Assembly: GCA_019321725.1 (NCBI GenBank) | Contig: CM033107.1 | Coordinates: 19,211,445 to 19,275,444, forward strand | Source: Paulownia fortunei | Lineage: Eukaryota > Streptophyta > Magnoliopsida > Lamiales > Paulowniaceae | DNA length: 64,000 nt | Direction of reading: 5' to 3' | In this document: positions 35,050-47,050 of the stretch, in pieces | Numbering within the stretch: the first letter of the stretch is position 1 | Layout: each line of letters opens with the position of its first letter | Program-made: the position numbers and the translations under genes | The notes under the pieces: generated by a model | The model's input: only the letters and a program-made list of their open reading frames with translations | Database searches by the model: none | What the model was told of the DNA's origin: nothing

Positions 35050-36184
35050 TCACCAAGGGATCCAAAAAAGCATCAAGTACTCATCTAAAACACGATTAGA
35101 CTCTCTCAGTGTGAGGCGACAGTCCCAAATAACCTGGTTATAAATAATCATGGCCCTCTCAATAGCCATATCATTAAAGGCGGAATAAGTCTCGAATTCT
35201 GAAATGTCATCTTTTGTAACTTTAGCCATGAAGGCCTCACCTCTGTTGGACTCAAGGGACTTCTTCCTCAATGAAACCTCATGGTCAAACTTTGCTCTCA
35301 ACATAGTCAAGTCTGTAGAGGCCTTCGCCTCATCCTTAAGTAAATCCACCTCATCTTTTATGTGAGAGACCTCGACAGAGCACTTATTTTCATTCATATC
35401 TGGACGATTTGCTAACTCCTTATAATTAGACCTCAAATAGCCTATCTTGCCCATTAAAGTGATGGCAAAAAATTACAATGATGAAGGAAAGAATTAATAA
35501 GTAAACAAATCAAAGAACAAAAAGAAAAAAAGAAAAAGATAAATGATGCTTATCGGGGCAACTCCCCCACTAATATCTTATATATGTGATCATTAGACAA
35601 CTTACTAAGATGAGTGATATCATCCTTATTAATGTTGCACTTCACCCGAGTCCATACTAGAAAAGTCTTAGTCGTGTCCCAATATGATAGAAATCCTACA
35701 GTGCAGTTCAGACCATAACAAAACACCCTTTCCCCACTCCATAGCAAGGAGAAGTGATAATCGAAGATTCCTTAGGTCTCTTATGCCTAGCCTTAACGGG
35801 TACCTCCTCCAAATGACTACTACGTCTACGTAAGGGACCTCAAAACGTCCAGCGATGCTTGTTGCATGAGCGAGGGAGAGAAGTGTGTCCGCTCATGTTA
35901 TTCATAGTAATGCCCATAAAGGGGAACTAATGAAGGGGAACTACTCCAATTCGTAGGAAAACTCCATCCATCATTTGGAACAAGAAAAGCTTTTCCTTCC
36001 AAGAACCCTGAGAGGAAGCACGTCCACTTAAAAACTTACGTCTCCCTCGAGGGTAGAAGTAGTAGTATATGTCGTTGGACACTCTCCTTGCCCCAAATAG
36101 AGCATGAGAGCTATATAAAGATAAAACAAATCCCAACTCCCTCATTCGATAACAAAATTCCTCAAAAAACATAAATGAGTTCAT
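35050..36184 (-). pseudogene. Antisense accessory ORF of Tat element 2, broken
   Basis: Three open pieces on the - strand (36184-35927, 35747-35550 and 35454-35050) follow one another in the order of one protein. The first contains YFYPRGRRKFLSGRASSQGS, then WKEKLFLF and a hydrophobic end. This resembles the plant-transposon-associated domain with F-x3-GWK-x2-FFF wording found in antisense ORFs of Tat/Retand elements. The last is a 134-residue charged helix-rich segment (DEVDLLKDEAKASTDL, then RAKFDHEVSLRKKS), which would form a coiled coil. It lies between pol and the 3' LTR and points against pol, the known place of such ORFs. Stops and frameshifts separate the pieces. The role of these proteins in retrotransposition is not settled. 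Confidence 0.6.
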
Positions 36185-36750
36185 TATAAATTAACTAACA
36201 CACAACCAAAGCTATGAATTATGTCTATAAGCAAATGAGGGAAGGATAAACTTATTGGATGGAGATAAATTGATGCTCTCACAACATAATATCAAGTCAT
36301 CTCAAGTTAAGAAAGTATCACATTGGCCGGCATCCACCCCTAGAGTTTGAACTTAGCTAGATTGATTATCTTAAGGATTCTACACTCAAAGCCATGACCA
36401 CATTGGAATTCACTAAGACCTTTAACAACTTACAGCGACTCAAGAATAATAGGCCTCATCCTCTTTATTCGATGCATTAGACACATTAGACTCACTAGTC
36501 TCACTAGACTCACTTAACCCCTTACTATCGCTCGACCAATAGAACTCCTCATCTCCAAACTAATCACTAGGACACTCATGTAAGCCTACAATGACCTCAA
36601 TCATCTCATGATGCTATTCAAGTATCCTTCAAGAAATTCTATAGAAACATGCCCTCCACCTATCACACTACAATGAGGCACCACACCAAGATGAGAGACA
36701 CACTAAGAAAAGAGCTTAAAGAGGTTGAGCCCAGGCTAGTTGAACCCGTG
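36185..36750. other. Tat element 2 non-coding region upstream of the antisense ORF
   Basis: Contains loose ACTCACTAGTCTCACTAGAC repeats near 36480-36520. No gene is supported. It could hold the promoter of the antisense ORF, but I cannot identify one. Confidence 0.4.
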
Positions 36751-37090
36751 ATATGACGAAGACTTGGCACAGGGAATCGGGTCAAGCCCATGACTCAACC
36801 TGTAGCAGCGATGGCGACTCACAACCATGTGGGTCATTGTCGCTGGGAACTAGAAGTGAAAGACAGGCTAAACCACCAGCTCGACCTTTCAGCATGTCTA
36901 TGGACCGAGTTGAGTCGTTGGCTCAACCTGGAGGCCAGGTTTAGTCGCTAACTTGACCCTTCAAGTCAAGTTGCTAACTCGACCTGGGGAACTGTAGCTC
37001 GATGCAGAGCAAGCTGGCAAACGATGACCTGATGATGGCAGTCGATTTACTAGTGCCATCTCGCTGTCGTCATCGGAACCCCTTCCTCCA
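36751..37090. repeat. GC-rich degenerate short repeats in Tat element 2
   Basis: The stretch is much richer in G, C and CpG than its surroundings. Variants of GTCGCTAACTTGACCC/GTTGCTAACTCGACCTG and GTCGTTGGCTCAACCTG recur about every 25 bases between 36850 and 36990. The + strand frame 36753-36944 arises from composition only. Confidence 0.55.
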
Positions 37091-37308
37091 CTAATAGATT
37101 GGTGCTACCCATGGCCATCTCTATTGTCCACACATACTAACACCTATTCAAGGAGGGAAGGAAAAAACACACTTTAACACATTCTTAAGGAGGGAAAGAA
37201 AAAACACACACTCAAGGAGAGGAATAAATATAGAGAGAGATAAAGAAAAGAATATGAAAGTGAAATGTGAGTTATCTTTTGAACTCAAGGTCTTTAAAAT
37301 GAATCTCT

Positions 37309-37319
37309 AAAGAGGAGGG
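37309..37319 (+). other. Polypurine tract of Tat element 2
   Basis: AAAGAGGAGGG stands immediately before TGTCGAAC, the inferred start of the 3' LTR. Such a tract primes plus-strand synthesis in LTR retrotransposons. Confidence 0.55.
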
Positions 37320-37810
37320 TGTCGAACTTATAAAGCTCTTGGCTATAGATCCTTTATAATTTGAATCAAGATGGACTAAGCCTAAATGTCATAGGAGGTT
37401 ACTCTCGATCAGCCTCATTAAGAGGCTTGCTTGAGTGAAGGGCTTGTGATGAGCCATATTTCAATATTAGATCAAAAATTAAATTTTAGAGGCCGAAGAA
37501 GATGGCCTAAGCCCATAAATCAATAACACTCTAATGGGATATACGCATCACTACATCAAAATATAATCTTGAGATACCTATATATACCAGAATATCTTAT
37601 AATTTGAAGGCACATCATTTTCATTTGAGCACTTTACAACTCTCTGTCCTTATCATATTTTTTATGAATTTGGTTATAATTTAAGCGTGTGAGGATTTTC
37701 GTCAGTACAACCTCTGCGCCCTATCGACTTTGTTTGTATTGTAGGCAAAACCCACTCAATATTAAGGAGTTGCAAAAAGTTGATTTCCGTGAACCAGTTA
37801 TACCACATCA
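37320..37810 (+). mobile_element. 3' LTR of Tat element 2
   Basis: It starts TGTCGAACTTATAAAG after the polypurine tract. It has a TATATATA region near 37581 and a GTGTGAGGATTTTCGTCAG block. Toward the end is TTTGTATTGTAGGCAAAACC, comparable to TTATAGGCAGGGAACCC in the Tat element 1 LTRs. The end is GTGAACCAGTTATACCACA, typical of Tat LTR termini, with CA at about 37805-37810. No partner 5' LTR was found, so the 5' end of this element is missing or unrecognised. Confidence 0.6.
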
Positions 37811-38269
37811 AGAACGCTCGATGATTTCGTCACATATTTCTATTTAGATTCTTTTTTGAGGGTTAAACATTATGTTTCAAGAAATAAAGAGTACAATTTC
37901 ATCTACAAAAAGGTAATAATATGAAAAAAACTATAAGAAGAAAGGTTCATAAATTTTGAAGAGTCAAGTGCTACCACAAAAATAATTTTAGATATTAAAA
38001 TACTAAAAAAACAAAGATAATTTTAGGGACAAAAATACTATAAAACTCATTGGAAAGTTGACCAGAAAAAAAAAAAAGAAGAAAAAAACAATAGGAGACA
38101 AAGTGCTTTTGTTGCTTTTTGAGAGGTTAAACTGCCAAAACGTGATTGTTTCCTTTGACTGTGAAGTGCAATTTGCCCCAAAATTTACCTAAATATGGAG
38201 CTGCGAGCCTTATTCAAATTTTAATTTTATATCTCACATTTCGCAAGTCCTATCACACAGAATAGCTGA
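37811..38269. other. TOP1 upstream intergenic region
   Basis: About 460 bases of AT-rich DNA between the Tat LTR and the TOP1 TATA-like box. It has an A-run near 38067-38088 and no recognised element. The TOP1 promoter therefore lies close to a retrotransposon LTR. Confidence 0.5.
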
Positions 38270-38276
38270 TATAAAT
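38270..38276 (+). promoter_or_regulatory. TATA-like box of TOP1
   Basis: TATAAAT lies about 180 bases before the leader-exon donor at 38453, which would place the start of transcription near 38300. A second weaker candidate, CTATAGATAGATAAAG, is at 38363. Confidence 0.4.
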
Positions 38277-38299
38277 TGTGTGTAAGAAGGAAGAACCAT

Positions 38300-38452
38300 C
38301 TGGGATAGAATTTGATTGTTAAATGCTTCGCGTAATGTGGGTGGAGATTGAAGGGAGAGAGGCTATAGATAGATAAAGTTAGGGTTTTGGAGACACAGAA
38401 CTCTGGAACAGATTCTCCCCCATCCATCTTCAATTTTATTTCAAGCATCAAG
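38300..38452 (+). other. TOP1: TOP1 non-coding first exon (approximate start)
   Basis: A GT donor (CAAG|GTATTT) at 38452/38453 and an acceptor TGTAG at 39149-39153 define an intron of about 700 bases in the 5' untranslated region. The second exon then contributes 13 untranslated bases before the ATG at 39167. The 5' end of this exon is an estimate. Confidence 0.5.
38379..38387 (+). promoter_or_regulatory. Telo-box-like motif in the TOP1 leader
   Basis: TTAGGGTTT is the reverse complement of AAACCCTAA, the telo-box found near the transcription start of many plant genes for ribosomal proteins and for replication and growth. A topoisomerase fits that group. One short match can occur by chance. 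Confidence 0.4.
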
Positions 38453-39166
38453 GTATTTGGTTTTCTGTTTTTTTTTTTCTCCTAAACACGTTTATGCGTT
38501 CATGCATTTGCTTATGCAACAACTTATTGTCTTGAAGTGATCAGTAATTGAGTTGTGGGTTTTGGATTTTGGTAAATACAGGGCTCGCAAACACATGCGA
38601 CGGACAATTGTTTAGTTGGCTAGGCTTTTCCTGTATAAGTGTGTATGTTTATCCATGTAGAATCTGAAAGAGCATGTGTATTTTTTTATTTGTTAAGTTT
38701 TTCTTTGTCTGGTCATTGGTGGGTTCGTACAAAAATTAGTTCTCTTGAATATTCAACCTGCGATCCAAATTTTGTTTAGATTGTTGCTCATTTTTGTCTA
38801 TCAAAGCATTTTAATGTGTAGGAATTTAACTTATGTTAACTAAATTTGTTTGTTAGAATGGTCTAACGATTGTCACATCAAAGCAAAGTGTTTGAAGCTA
38901 CCAGCCTTCAAAGTCTGGATTATGGAATGCCTTTAAGTTATTACTCATGAAAGCAAAAAATTTCTTTATGAGAGTGATGGTATTTTGGCATTTGGTTTAT
39001 TTTTGGCTTTCTAAATCAATTTTTTAGTAGTGTTCTTCTCAGAAGTTACAAAGTTTTTAACAAACTTTTTCTTTTGCGGGGTGAGCTTATTGAAATTGAC
39101 ATAAAAAGAAAATTCATATTCTATGGTTACTAATAGCATTATATGGAATGTAGGTAATAGCCACAA

Positions 39167-42100
39167 ATGGCTGTTGAGGCCTGTGATGAACAAAAAATGA
39201 TGGATGATATGGATGAGGATGACATGCCTTTAGTTTTTAAAAGAAGTAGCTCTTCTGCCAAGCATAACCAATCAAACTCAGAAACTAAGTCATCATCTCA
39301 GAAGCATGATCCACAATTAGGGAGGCCAGCACCTGATGTACGATCTCAGAATGGTCAAAGAACCATTGTTCAAAAGGGTAAGACAGTCCTTTCTTCCAAG
39401 AAACCACCTGTTAAATCTCCTCTGGCTAGCCCAAAATCTTCCAATTCGTCTGCCAAGGCATTGCCAGTTAAGTCTTCTGATGTGAATTCAAAGCCTTCAA
39501 CTTCAGTGGCAGATGAGTCAAAATCTGTTATGCGGCAGATTAAAGAGGAGAAGGCATTAACTGAAGCCACTGGTGAACCAAATGAGAACACAGAGGATTC
39601 TGAAGATGATAAACCACTTAGTGCTAGGCTTCCGGCTGGCTTGTCAAAGGTCAATTCTAACCATGCCAATAGAGGGCCGAATGCTTCAACTTTGGGGCAA
39701 AAGTCCAATATCCCCAAACCTGAAGATTCAGATGATGAAATACCCTTGTCATCTAAGTTTCAAGTTAAGTCTAACGCTGGAGTGTCCACCAGCAGGTCTT
39801 CTCATTCCGAAGATAAAAAGCCATTTTTGGCCAAATCTGACCAAAACGGCTCAGCCTCAACAGAAAGGAAACCTTCAACTATTTTAAACAAGAGACCTGC
39901 AGATGGTGTAGCATCTGCAGGTCAATCTTATTTGAAAAAGCCTAAGATTTCAGATGCATCTACATCTAATAAACATAAGGAAGCATCTGTTAAAGCTGAA
40001 GTGAAGGCAAAGGATGATGAGGATCATGTTCCCATATCACAGAGAATGAAGAAGCCGACTTCTTCAGACAAGAAATCATCATCTGCTAAAAATGTGACTA
40101 AGCCTGTGTCTTCTTTAGCAAAGAAGACAAATAAGAAATCAAAGAAGGTTATGAAAAACACTAAGTATTCCAAGTCATCAAAGGTTCCTCCAAGCTCTGG
40201 TGAAGGGCAGAAGTGGACTACTTTGGTTCACAATGGTGTGATTTTTCCGCCTCCATACAAGCCTCATGGGGTTAAGATGCTCTACAAGGGCAAGCCTGTT
40301 GACTTAACCCCAGAACAAGAAGAGGTGCCTTTCTTCCCCCACGCCTTCTTTTTTTTTTTTCATACACACGCGTACCTGTATTCCCTTTCACTTGCACTTG
40401 TGCATGCAGGTTTCTTGGTTGTCAGTAGTTAGGATTCTTATTTTCTAAAATTGGTCTTAGATTACTGGAATCATGTCAATTATTTTCCTTCTCGTTTTGG
40501 TAGGTTGCAACAATGTACGCAGTAATGCTAGATACTGATTACATGAGTAAGCCTCAGTTCAAAGAGAACTTCATGACCGACTGGAGGAAGATACTGGGAA
40601 AGAATCACATTATCCAGAGCTTGGAACACTGTGATTTCACTCCGATATATGAATGGCATCAGAAGGAGAAGGAGAAAAAGAAACACATGACTACTGATGT
40701 AAGTTAGCAGTATAATCCTCAATTACTTTTTGTAGGTAATGAGTGATGCTATTGAGCACTGATCTGATTCGCATATTTATTTCTTTTGTGTTTGATAATA
40801 TATCCGATTTGCTGCTAAACTTTGTTCATCTGAATGAGTTAATATGCTCACATGATAGTTGGTGCCTAATGAGACTGATTTATAAATCCAAATAATGATC
40901 ATGTACTAGTATTAGAACTTTATTTTCAGATTTTATTGAAGTTTTGTCGCCAGGGTTTTGATGAATAAATTTGCTGCTGTCTTGAATAAAAGAATGTGTC
41001 AGTCTTTGTCTAGTATTACTGTAAGAATGTGTCAGTCTTTGTCTAGTATTACTGTATCTGAATATTTTAGACATCAAGTTGAGTACTTCAAGGGGATTAA
41101 CAAAACATTATGCAGGATTTTGTCCTACTTTTAACTGAATAACCATCGTATAATAAATTCGGATAAATGATTTACGCTGGATGCTGGGCCTTTTATCTGT
41201 TTTCTCCATATCATAGATGTGAGCATTTTGGGATGGTGGTGGGAGGGAATTTCTTGCCTTCGGATGAACATCTCTTTAGCTTGATTAGGATAGTGCTTGT
41301 GACATGATGGGTAATCTTGGAAGAGGTGATCTTAATCTTATTCCTATAGAGTAGTTACTTCTTTTACAAGAATGGACTTTCCAGGTTAATTAGATAACAC
41401 AAACATAATGAGAAAATTATGTAATTGCAGAAAGAGACCTCTGATTACAATGTAAATCAATTTTTTTTTTCATCTTGCAAACTTGTTTTAAGAGATATTT
41501 CACATGTGATATTGTCCTTTCTTTCCTTATACTGTGAGGTACACCTGGATACTGTTTAGAACTCGTGATTCATATATGCTACAAACATGATCACATCAAA
41601 TGGTTACTAAATATGATGCAAAGATGATTAAGGAAAGAGTGATTTTAATCATTATAATTGCTCTACACAAATGCGAAGGAGCCTTTTGTGGATTTCTTGA
41701 AGTTCTTTTTTACTTATGTCTTCATTTTGTCAATGGTTTAATGGTGACTGTTCGTCATTGAAGTAGATTAACCTTTGGCTGGCTTGCATTTGATGGACTG
41801 TTTAAATTCAAAGAAAAACATTATGTTTTCACAGAAAAAGAATATCTGTGGTTAAATGTCTTGCATAAGGGCTCCTTGTGAGCGACAAAAACATAAACTA
41901 TGTTCCCATAAGGACATTGCTATCTTCAATTTATTTTTCTATGTTCTTTTTGGGGGGAGGCAGGAGAAGAAGGCTTTAAAAGAGGAGAAGTTGAAGCAAG
42001 AGGAAAAGTATATGTGGGCCATTGTTGATGGTGTGCGAGAGAAGGTATGATTTTCTTACCTTGATCTATGTTTATTCTTTCTTTTCCCTCTTTCTTATTA

Positions 42101-45100
42101 TTGAATATTCAAAAGGAAAAATTGAAAAAGAATATACTTTCACCATTTATAGTATGGTCATCACAACTTCTAAAAGACTATTGCTTCATCAGGACTTTTG
42201 AAAGACAAAGTAAGCAGTACAAGCATGTAAAATATCCCTGCTTTGGATACACCCGGGCTCTAGCCCTGTATAAGTGCAGATCTCCAAGTTTATATATTCT
42301 TTGCAAACTGTACTTTCTTTTATCCCATGTATTCTCTACAACCATTTTGAATGGAGAAAGGGACCATCTTAATGATCTTTTACCACTTTGTTAACTTAGT
42401 TGAGCTACTAATTTGTGCGACATGTTTTGAATTATTTTCACAGCGTTTGTCTTTTAAGTTTGAAGCAGAAATTACTGCGTCATCACGACTTTGAAAGACA
42501 AAGTAAGGAGTACATGCGTATAAAATATTCCTGCTTTGGATACACCCGGGCTCTAGCCCTGTATAAGTTCAGATCTCCAGCTTTATATTCTTTGCAAACT
42601 CTACTTTCTTTTATCCCATGTATTCTTTAAAACCATTTTGAATGGAGAGAGGAACCATCTTAATGATCTTTTACCACTTTGTTAACTTAGTTGAGATACT
42701 AATTTGCACGGCATGTTTTGAATTATTTTCACAGCTTTTGTCTTTTAAGTTTGAAGCGGAAATTGCTGTGTTCTTATCTTTGAAACCAGGGTTTGCCATC
42801 CTTCAACTTCCATATGCTTTTGCTAACATATTTAAGTTTCCGTGTCTGTGGCTATTATAAAATTGTGTTCTGGTCATAAACACATTCCTCTCCGTACCTC
42901 CCACAATTTTATTTTTTTTTTTTTTTTTTTTTTTAAAGTCTTAAAATGAAATTTCTTTTTATGCAGAGCTATCTGTATGCTTTTCAGTTGGCACTAAGTT
43001 ACTAATAAGGAGACTTGTAGAGCTTGTTGATACTTTTTAAATCTCAAATGCCTCATGAGATGGACTTCTTGCGTCAATAGTCGCTGCATTGTGTCTGAAA
43101 TAATTGTTGTGTATGGCATACAGATCATCCATATAATAGTGAATTGAAGTCAGCTGCTTATTTTTGGTATTCCTTTTCAACTAATGCAACTTCTGCATAT
43201 TCATTTTCATGTTTTCTGGGATTTTACGGGCTTTATAATATTAGCACTCTAGGTCTAGCTTATAATGACAAGATTTGTTTTCTGTCATTCTTTACTCATC
43301 CGTCTCTGCAGATGCTGACTATGATGCCATTTATTGTAGGTTGGAAACTTCAGAGTTGAACCACCTGGATTGTTCCGTGGCCGCGGCGAGCATCCAAAGG
43401 TGGATTAAAGTTAATCATAATTGAGGACTTCATGCATATTTAATCTCAGAATATAGTGACAATTTAGGTTTGTAGTGATTGAATACTGTTAATTGTCGCC
43501 AGATGGGGAAGCTGAAAAAAAGAATCCGTCCAAGTGACATCACTATAAATATTGGAAAGGATGCTCCAATTCCTGAGTGTCCAATACGTGGTGACAGGTT
43601 CTGACTCATACTTTTAGTTTCTTTCTTTTCAAAACCAGGATAAAGCCTTTTGCTTAGAGAACATTCAAGAATGACTATTTTTTTTCCCCTGATTTGAATG
43701 TTATCTGGTCTTAAAATAACACCTTCTGATTTAATGTTTGGCAGCTGGAAAGAAATAAGGCACGATAATACAGTCACATGGTTGGCTTATTGGAATGATC
43801 CAATTAACCCGAAGGAGTTCAAATATGTATTCCTGGCTGCAAGCAGTTCCTTGAAAGGGCAAAGTGATAAAGAGAAATATGAGAAAGCTAGGCTCTTAAA
43901 GGTAATTGAGATGGAATTGATTAATAGTAAAAGCTCACTTGTCATTTATATTGGTGTCAGAGTTTGCGGCACTAGTGATTGGCATCTTATGCTATTTGAG
44001 TGAAGGACTACATACAAGGTATCCGAGCAGCTTATACCAAGGATTTTGCAAGTAACGATCTGACGAAGAAGCAGATAGCAGTTGCAACCTATCTTATTGA
44101 CAAACTAGCTCTTAGGGCAGGCAATGAGAAGGTATAATGTGCAAAGATGTTTTGGTTATCTTGCATCATCATTTTTGAAATTTTTCGAGCATGTTACGAT
44201 GATCATTATTCTGTTATAGCTGTGCTGAGTTGAAGTATTAGTTTATAAAGCCAATCTTTCTCGTCGTATTCTAATTCCCGTAACATCAAGTACATGAATG
44301 TTATATGAAGATTATTAAACTCTGTCGTCATGTTATAGGATGATGATGAAGCTGATACAGTTGGTTGCTGCACATTAAAAGTAGAAAATGTGGAACCAGT
44401 GCCTCCCAATATATTGAAGGTGAAGTGACTTTATGTTTCATATAACTACTGTCAGATTCACTTTGATGTGTACATTCTTTGATTACGTTCACCAGATTGG
44501 TGCTTCTCCTCTTCTGAAATTGTATAACTCCAAGAAGTTGAGGTTTTGGAGGAATTGAGATATTTCAACCACATACATCCTACTGTACCTGCAACATTTT
44601 TAAAGTGATAACCAATGGCATTTCTATTTTTGTCCGCAGTTTGATTTCCTTGGTAAAGATTCTATAAGGTATCAAAATGAAGTCGAGGTTGAAACCGCTG
44701 TGTTCAAGGCAATCCAACAATTTCGAAGTGGTTAGTAAACGGTCTACTGTATTTGTATGGTATAGTTTGTTATCGGTGCACTTACATATAGATTGTGTTT
44801 TTCCCAGGGAAAAAGGGCGGTGATGATCTTTTTGACACGCTTGATACTAGTAAACTGAATGCTCATCTAAAGGAACTCATGCCTGGTCTCACAGCGAAAG
44901 TCTTCCGTACATACAATGCATCTATTACTTTGGATGAGATGGTAAGATGCAACTTGGAACTCCTTTGTCTTGTCAGAGATGCTTAGGAAGTTCTTGAAGA
45001 AGTAATAGAAACTTCTATGTCATGCCGAATAAGAGGCTACTTTGATTGTTTGCTATTTTGTCTTCTAACATAGTTTGTCTAAACTGTTTTTGTATTTGTG

Positions 45101-46612
45101 GTAGTTTCATTCTCCTTCTAACTTTCAAATGATTAGGAACTACCTGCCAATGGCTTGGGATCTTTTTGGTTTGTACTTTTGACCTGATTATACTAATTTA
45201 TTAATCAACTATGATTGCTAAAATATAACAAAGTAAAATCTGTTCTTGCTAGACAATCATCTCAGTTGCTTTGAAAATGATGAATTCAACTGTGGCATCT
45301 GCTAAAATAATCTGGATGGCACATGGTTAGTGCATGTGATTTAATTTATGGCAGTATGTTGCCTTATCTTTACATGCTGCAAGTTATCCAAAGAACTTTG
45401 CTTGTGAATTCAAGCATAAGTGGAGCCTGTGACAGTGACTCTGCTTTCTTGTTTGATTCTTCCCTTCCTTGAAGATTCGTATCAGCATATACTTCTCTTA
45501 CTATGCCTCAACATTTGTTGGTTCCTGTGACAGTTGAGCAGAGAGACAAGAGGTGGAGATGTTAATGAGAAAGTTGTCGTTTATCAACATGCAAACAAAG
45601 AGGTAAAGGCTGAGATGTTCCGCATTTTTCTGTGTGATGAGAACTTATATTTTGCATTTCTTCCTTAGGTTGCCATCATTTGTAATCATCAACGTACTGT
45701 CTCAAAGTCCCACAGTGCCCAGATGTTACGTTTGAATGAAAAGATAGAAGAACTTAAGGTAATTACTTATATCTGTTTATTATTACTGAAGCATTATGCA
45801 AGAAAAATTGGATGCCAATTTGAGGATGAACTACTGAAGCTGGTGTTGGTGGGATAAAGGCTTTGTTACCTTGTTTATCTACAGCAGACTTCTGAAGCCA
45901 CATGGGCTGTAGCTCTTGTGCATCACTGTCATGATGTATAATGTGCTTCCTGTTTAGTGATGTCTGCATGCTTTTTAATAATATTTTGATGTCTTTTCTG
46001 TGTGGTTGTTAGCACGTCTTACTTTTATTTAAACTTCTTTTAGGGTGTTTTGGAAGAACTGAAGACAGATTTGGCTAGGGCAAAGAAAGGGAAGCCCCCA
46101 CTCAAGAATGCTGACGGGAAGCCCAAGAGGAATATGAACCCTAATGCGTAAGCATATCTCCTTTTAATGGTTAGGTTATCCAGTATTAGAAATCATGCAG
46201 CTGATGGTGAAAAGTTTTGCAGATTAGAGAGAAAGATAGCTCAAACCACTGCAAAGATTGAAAAAATGGAACGAGATAAGGAGACGAAAGAGGATTTGAA
46301 AACTGTAGCTTTGGGTACATCAAAGATCAACTACCTTGATCCTAGAATCACAGTTGCATGGTGCAAACGCCATGAAGTTCCTATTGAGAAGGTGAAGGCT
46401 TGTTCCCCCATCATTTCTTTATCAATTCAGAAGAAATGTTTGTTTATTGGATGGGGCATATACTTAATGTCTTTGCCTTTCGTCTTGCTGGCTTGCCATC
46501 ATTGTTCAATAGACTGTTAATCATTGATGGTTCTCTGATGCAGATTTTCAACAAGTCTCTTCTGGCTAAATTTGCCTGGGCAATGGATGTTGATCCTGGT
46601 TTCAGATTCTAA
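39167..46612 (+). CDS. TOP1: DNA topoisomerase I (type IB), intact, 15 coding exons
   Basis: The nuclear enzyme relaxes supercoils by cutting one DNA strand through a transient 3'-phosphotyrosyl bond. Exons: 39167-40324, 40504-40698, 41964-42044, 43340-43399, 43503-43597, 43745-43901, 44006-44131, 44339-44419, 44640-44730, 44808-44941, 45534-45602, 45669-45758, 46044-46147, 46223-46391, 46544-46612. All introns are GT-AG and total length is 2679 bases, giving 892 residues, near the roughly 900 usual for plants. Residues 1-348 are a charged, disordered tail rich in Lys and Ser, with five [13 protein letters not shown] motifs (about 16, 144, 187, 214, 283) and a KKPK nuclear signal near 257. 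The core starts near 349 ([20 protein letters not shown]). Catalytic residues are Arg619 (RAGNEK), Lys657 (FLGKDS), Arg715 (FRTYNAS), His756 (CNHQR) and the nucleophile Tyr851 (SKINYLDPR). Residues 780-845 form the linker helices. The ATG at 39167 is the first in frame, and the following MAVEAC resembles other plant TOP1 starts. No break is seen. Confidence 0.97.
40991..41056 (+). repeat. 33-bp tandem duplication in TOP1 intron
   Basis: Two identical 33-base copies starting AGAATGTGTCAGTCTTTG lie head to tail (40991-41023 and 41024-41056) in the intron between coding exons 2 and 3. The perfect identity suggests a recent slippage or duplication event. Confidence 0.9.
42185..42770 (+). repeat. 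About 294-bp tandem duplication in TOP1 intron
   Basis: The block from CATCAGGACTTTTGAAAGAC (42187) to TTTGAAGCAGAAATTACTG is repeated from CATCACGACTTTGAAAGAC (42481) to TTTGAAGCGGAAATTGCTG. Both share CACCCGGGCTCTAGCCCTG and the segment AATGATCTTTTACCACTTTG. The copies are highly alike with scattered changes and a few short indels. The repeat sits in the intron after coding exon 3, ahead of a T-run of about 27 (near 42908), and does not touch splice sites. Confidence 0.9.
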
Positions 46613-47050
46613 TATTTTTGGTAGTTGTCATAGTGCAGATCCCCTCCACCAAACATAGAGGAAGAAGAGAAACCCAAAAGTCTAAACGGCGGTGAAGCAG
46701 AAATAGTTCGTTAACTAGAATCTGATTACAATTTTTATTTGTGTATTCCTGCAGAAAATCTTATGGAATTAAATTATCTCAATGAAATTGCGGGGTGATT
46801 ATCCCCCATCTTTGAGTTATTTTTGATAGCCGAACGTTGAAACTGTTGAGCTTTAGCTTGTTTGGTTCTGCTGAACCTATAAATGCAACAGGACTACTAT
46901 ACTTTAGTTAAACAATTAAATGAGTGAAGAGAGGCGGGAAAGAAAAGGGGGATTTTCTATCACTTCTTTTCGGTTATTTGCTTAGTTATTATTGGAACAA
47001 GCGTCTTTGCCTTGTATGTTTGTAATGATGTCTGTGTGTTTCCATTTAAT
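46613..47050 (+). other. TOP1: TOP1 3' untranslated region (approximate)
   Basis: Downstream of the stop TAA at 46610-46612. T- and GT-rich signals of the plant type (TTTGTAATGATGTCTGTGTG near 47020-47040) suggest polyadenylation around 47.0 kb. There is no canonical AATAAA close to it, which is common in plants. Confidence 0.4.

Noticed and set aside
40325..40432. Open frame continuing past the first TOP1 coding exon by 35 codons
   Set aside because: The GT at 40325 is a donor; joining to 40504 restores the conserved VATMYAVM sequence. The extra residues come from translated intron.
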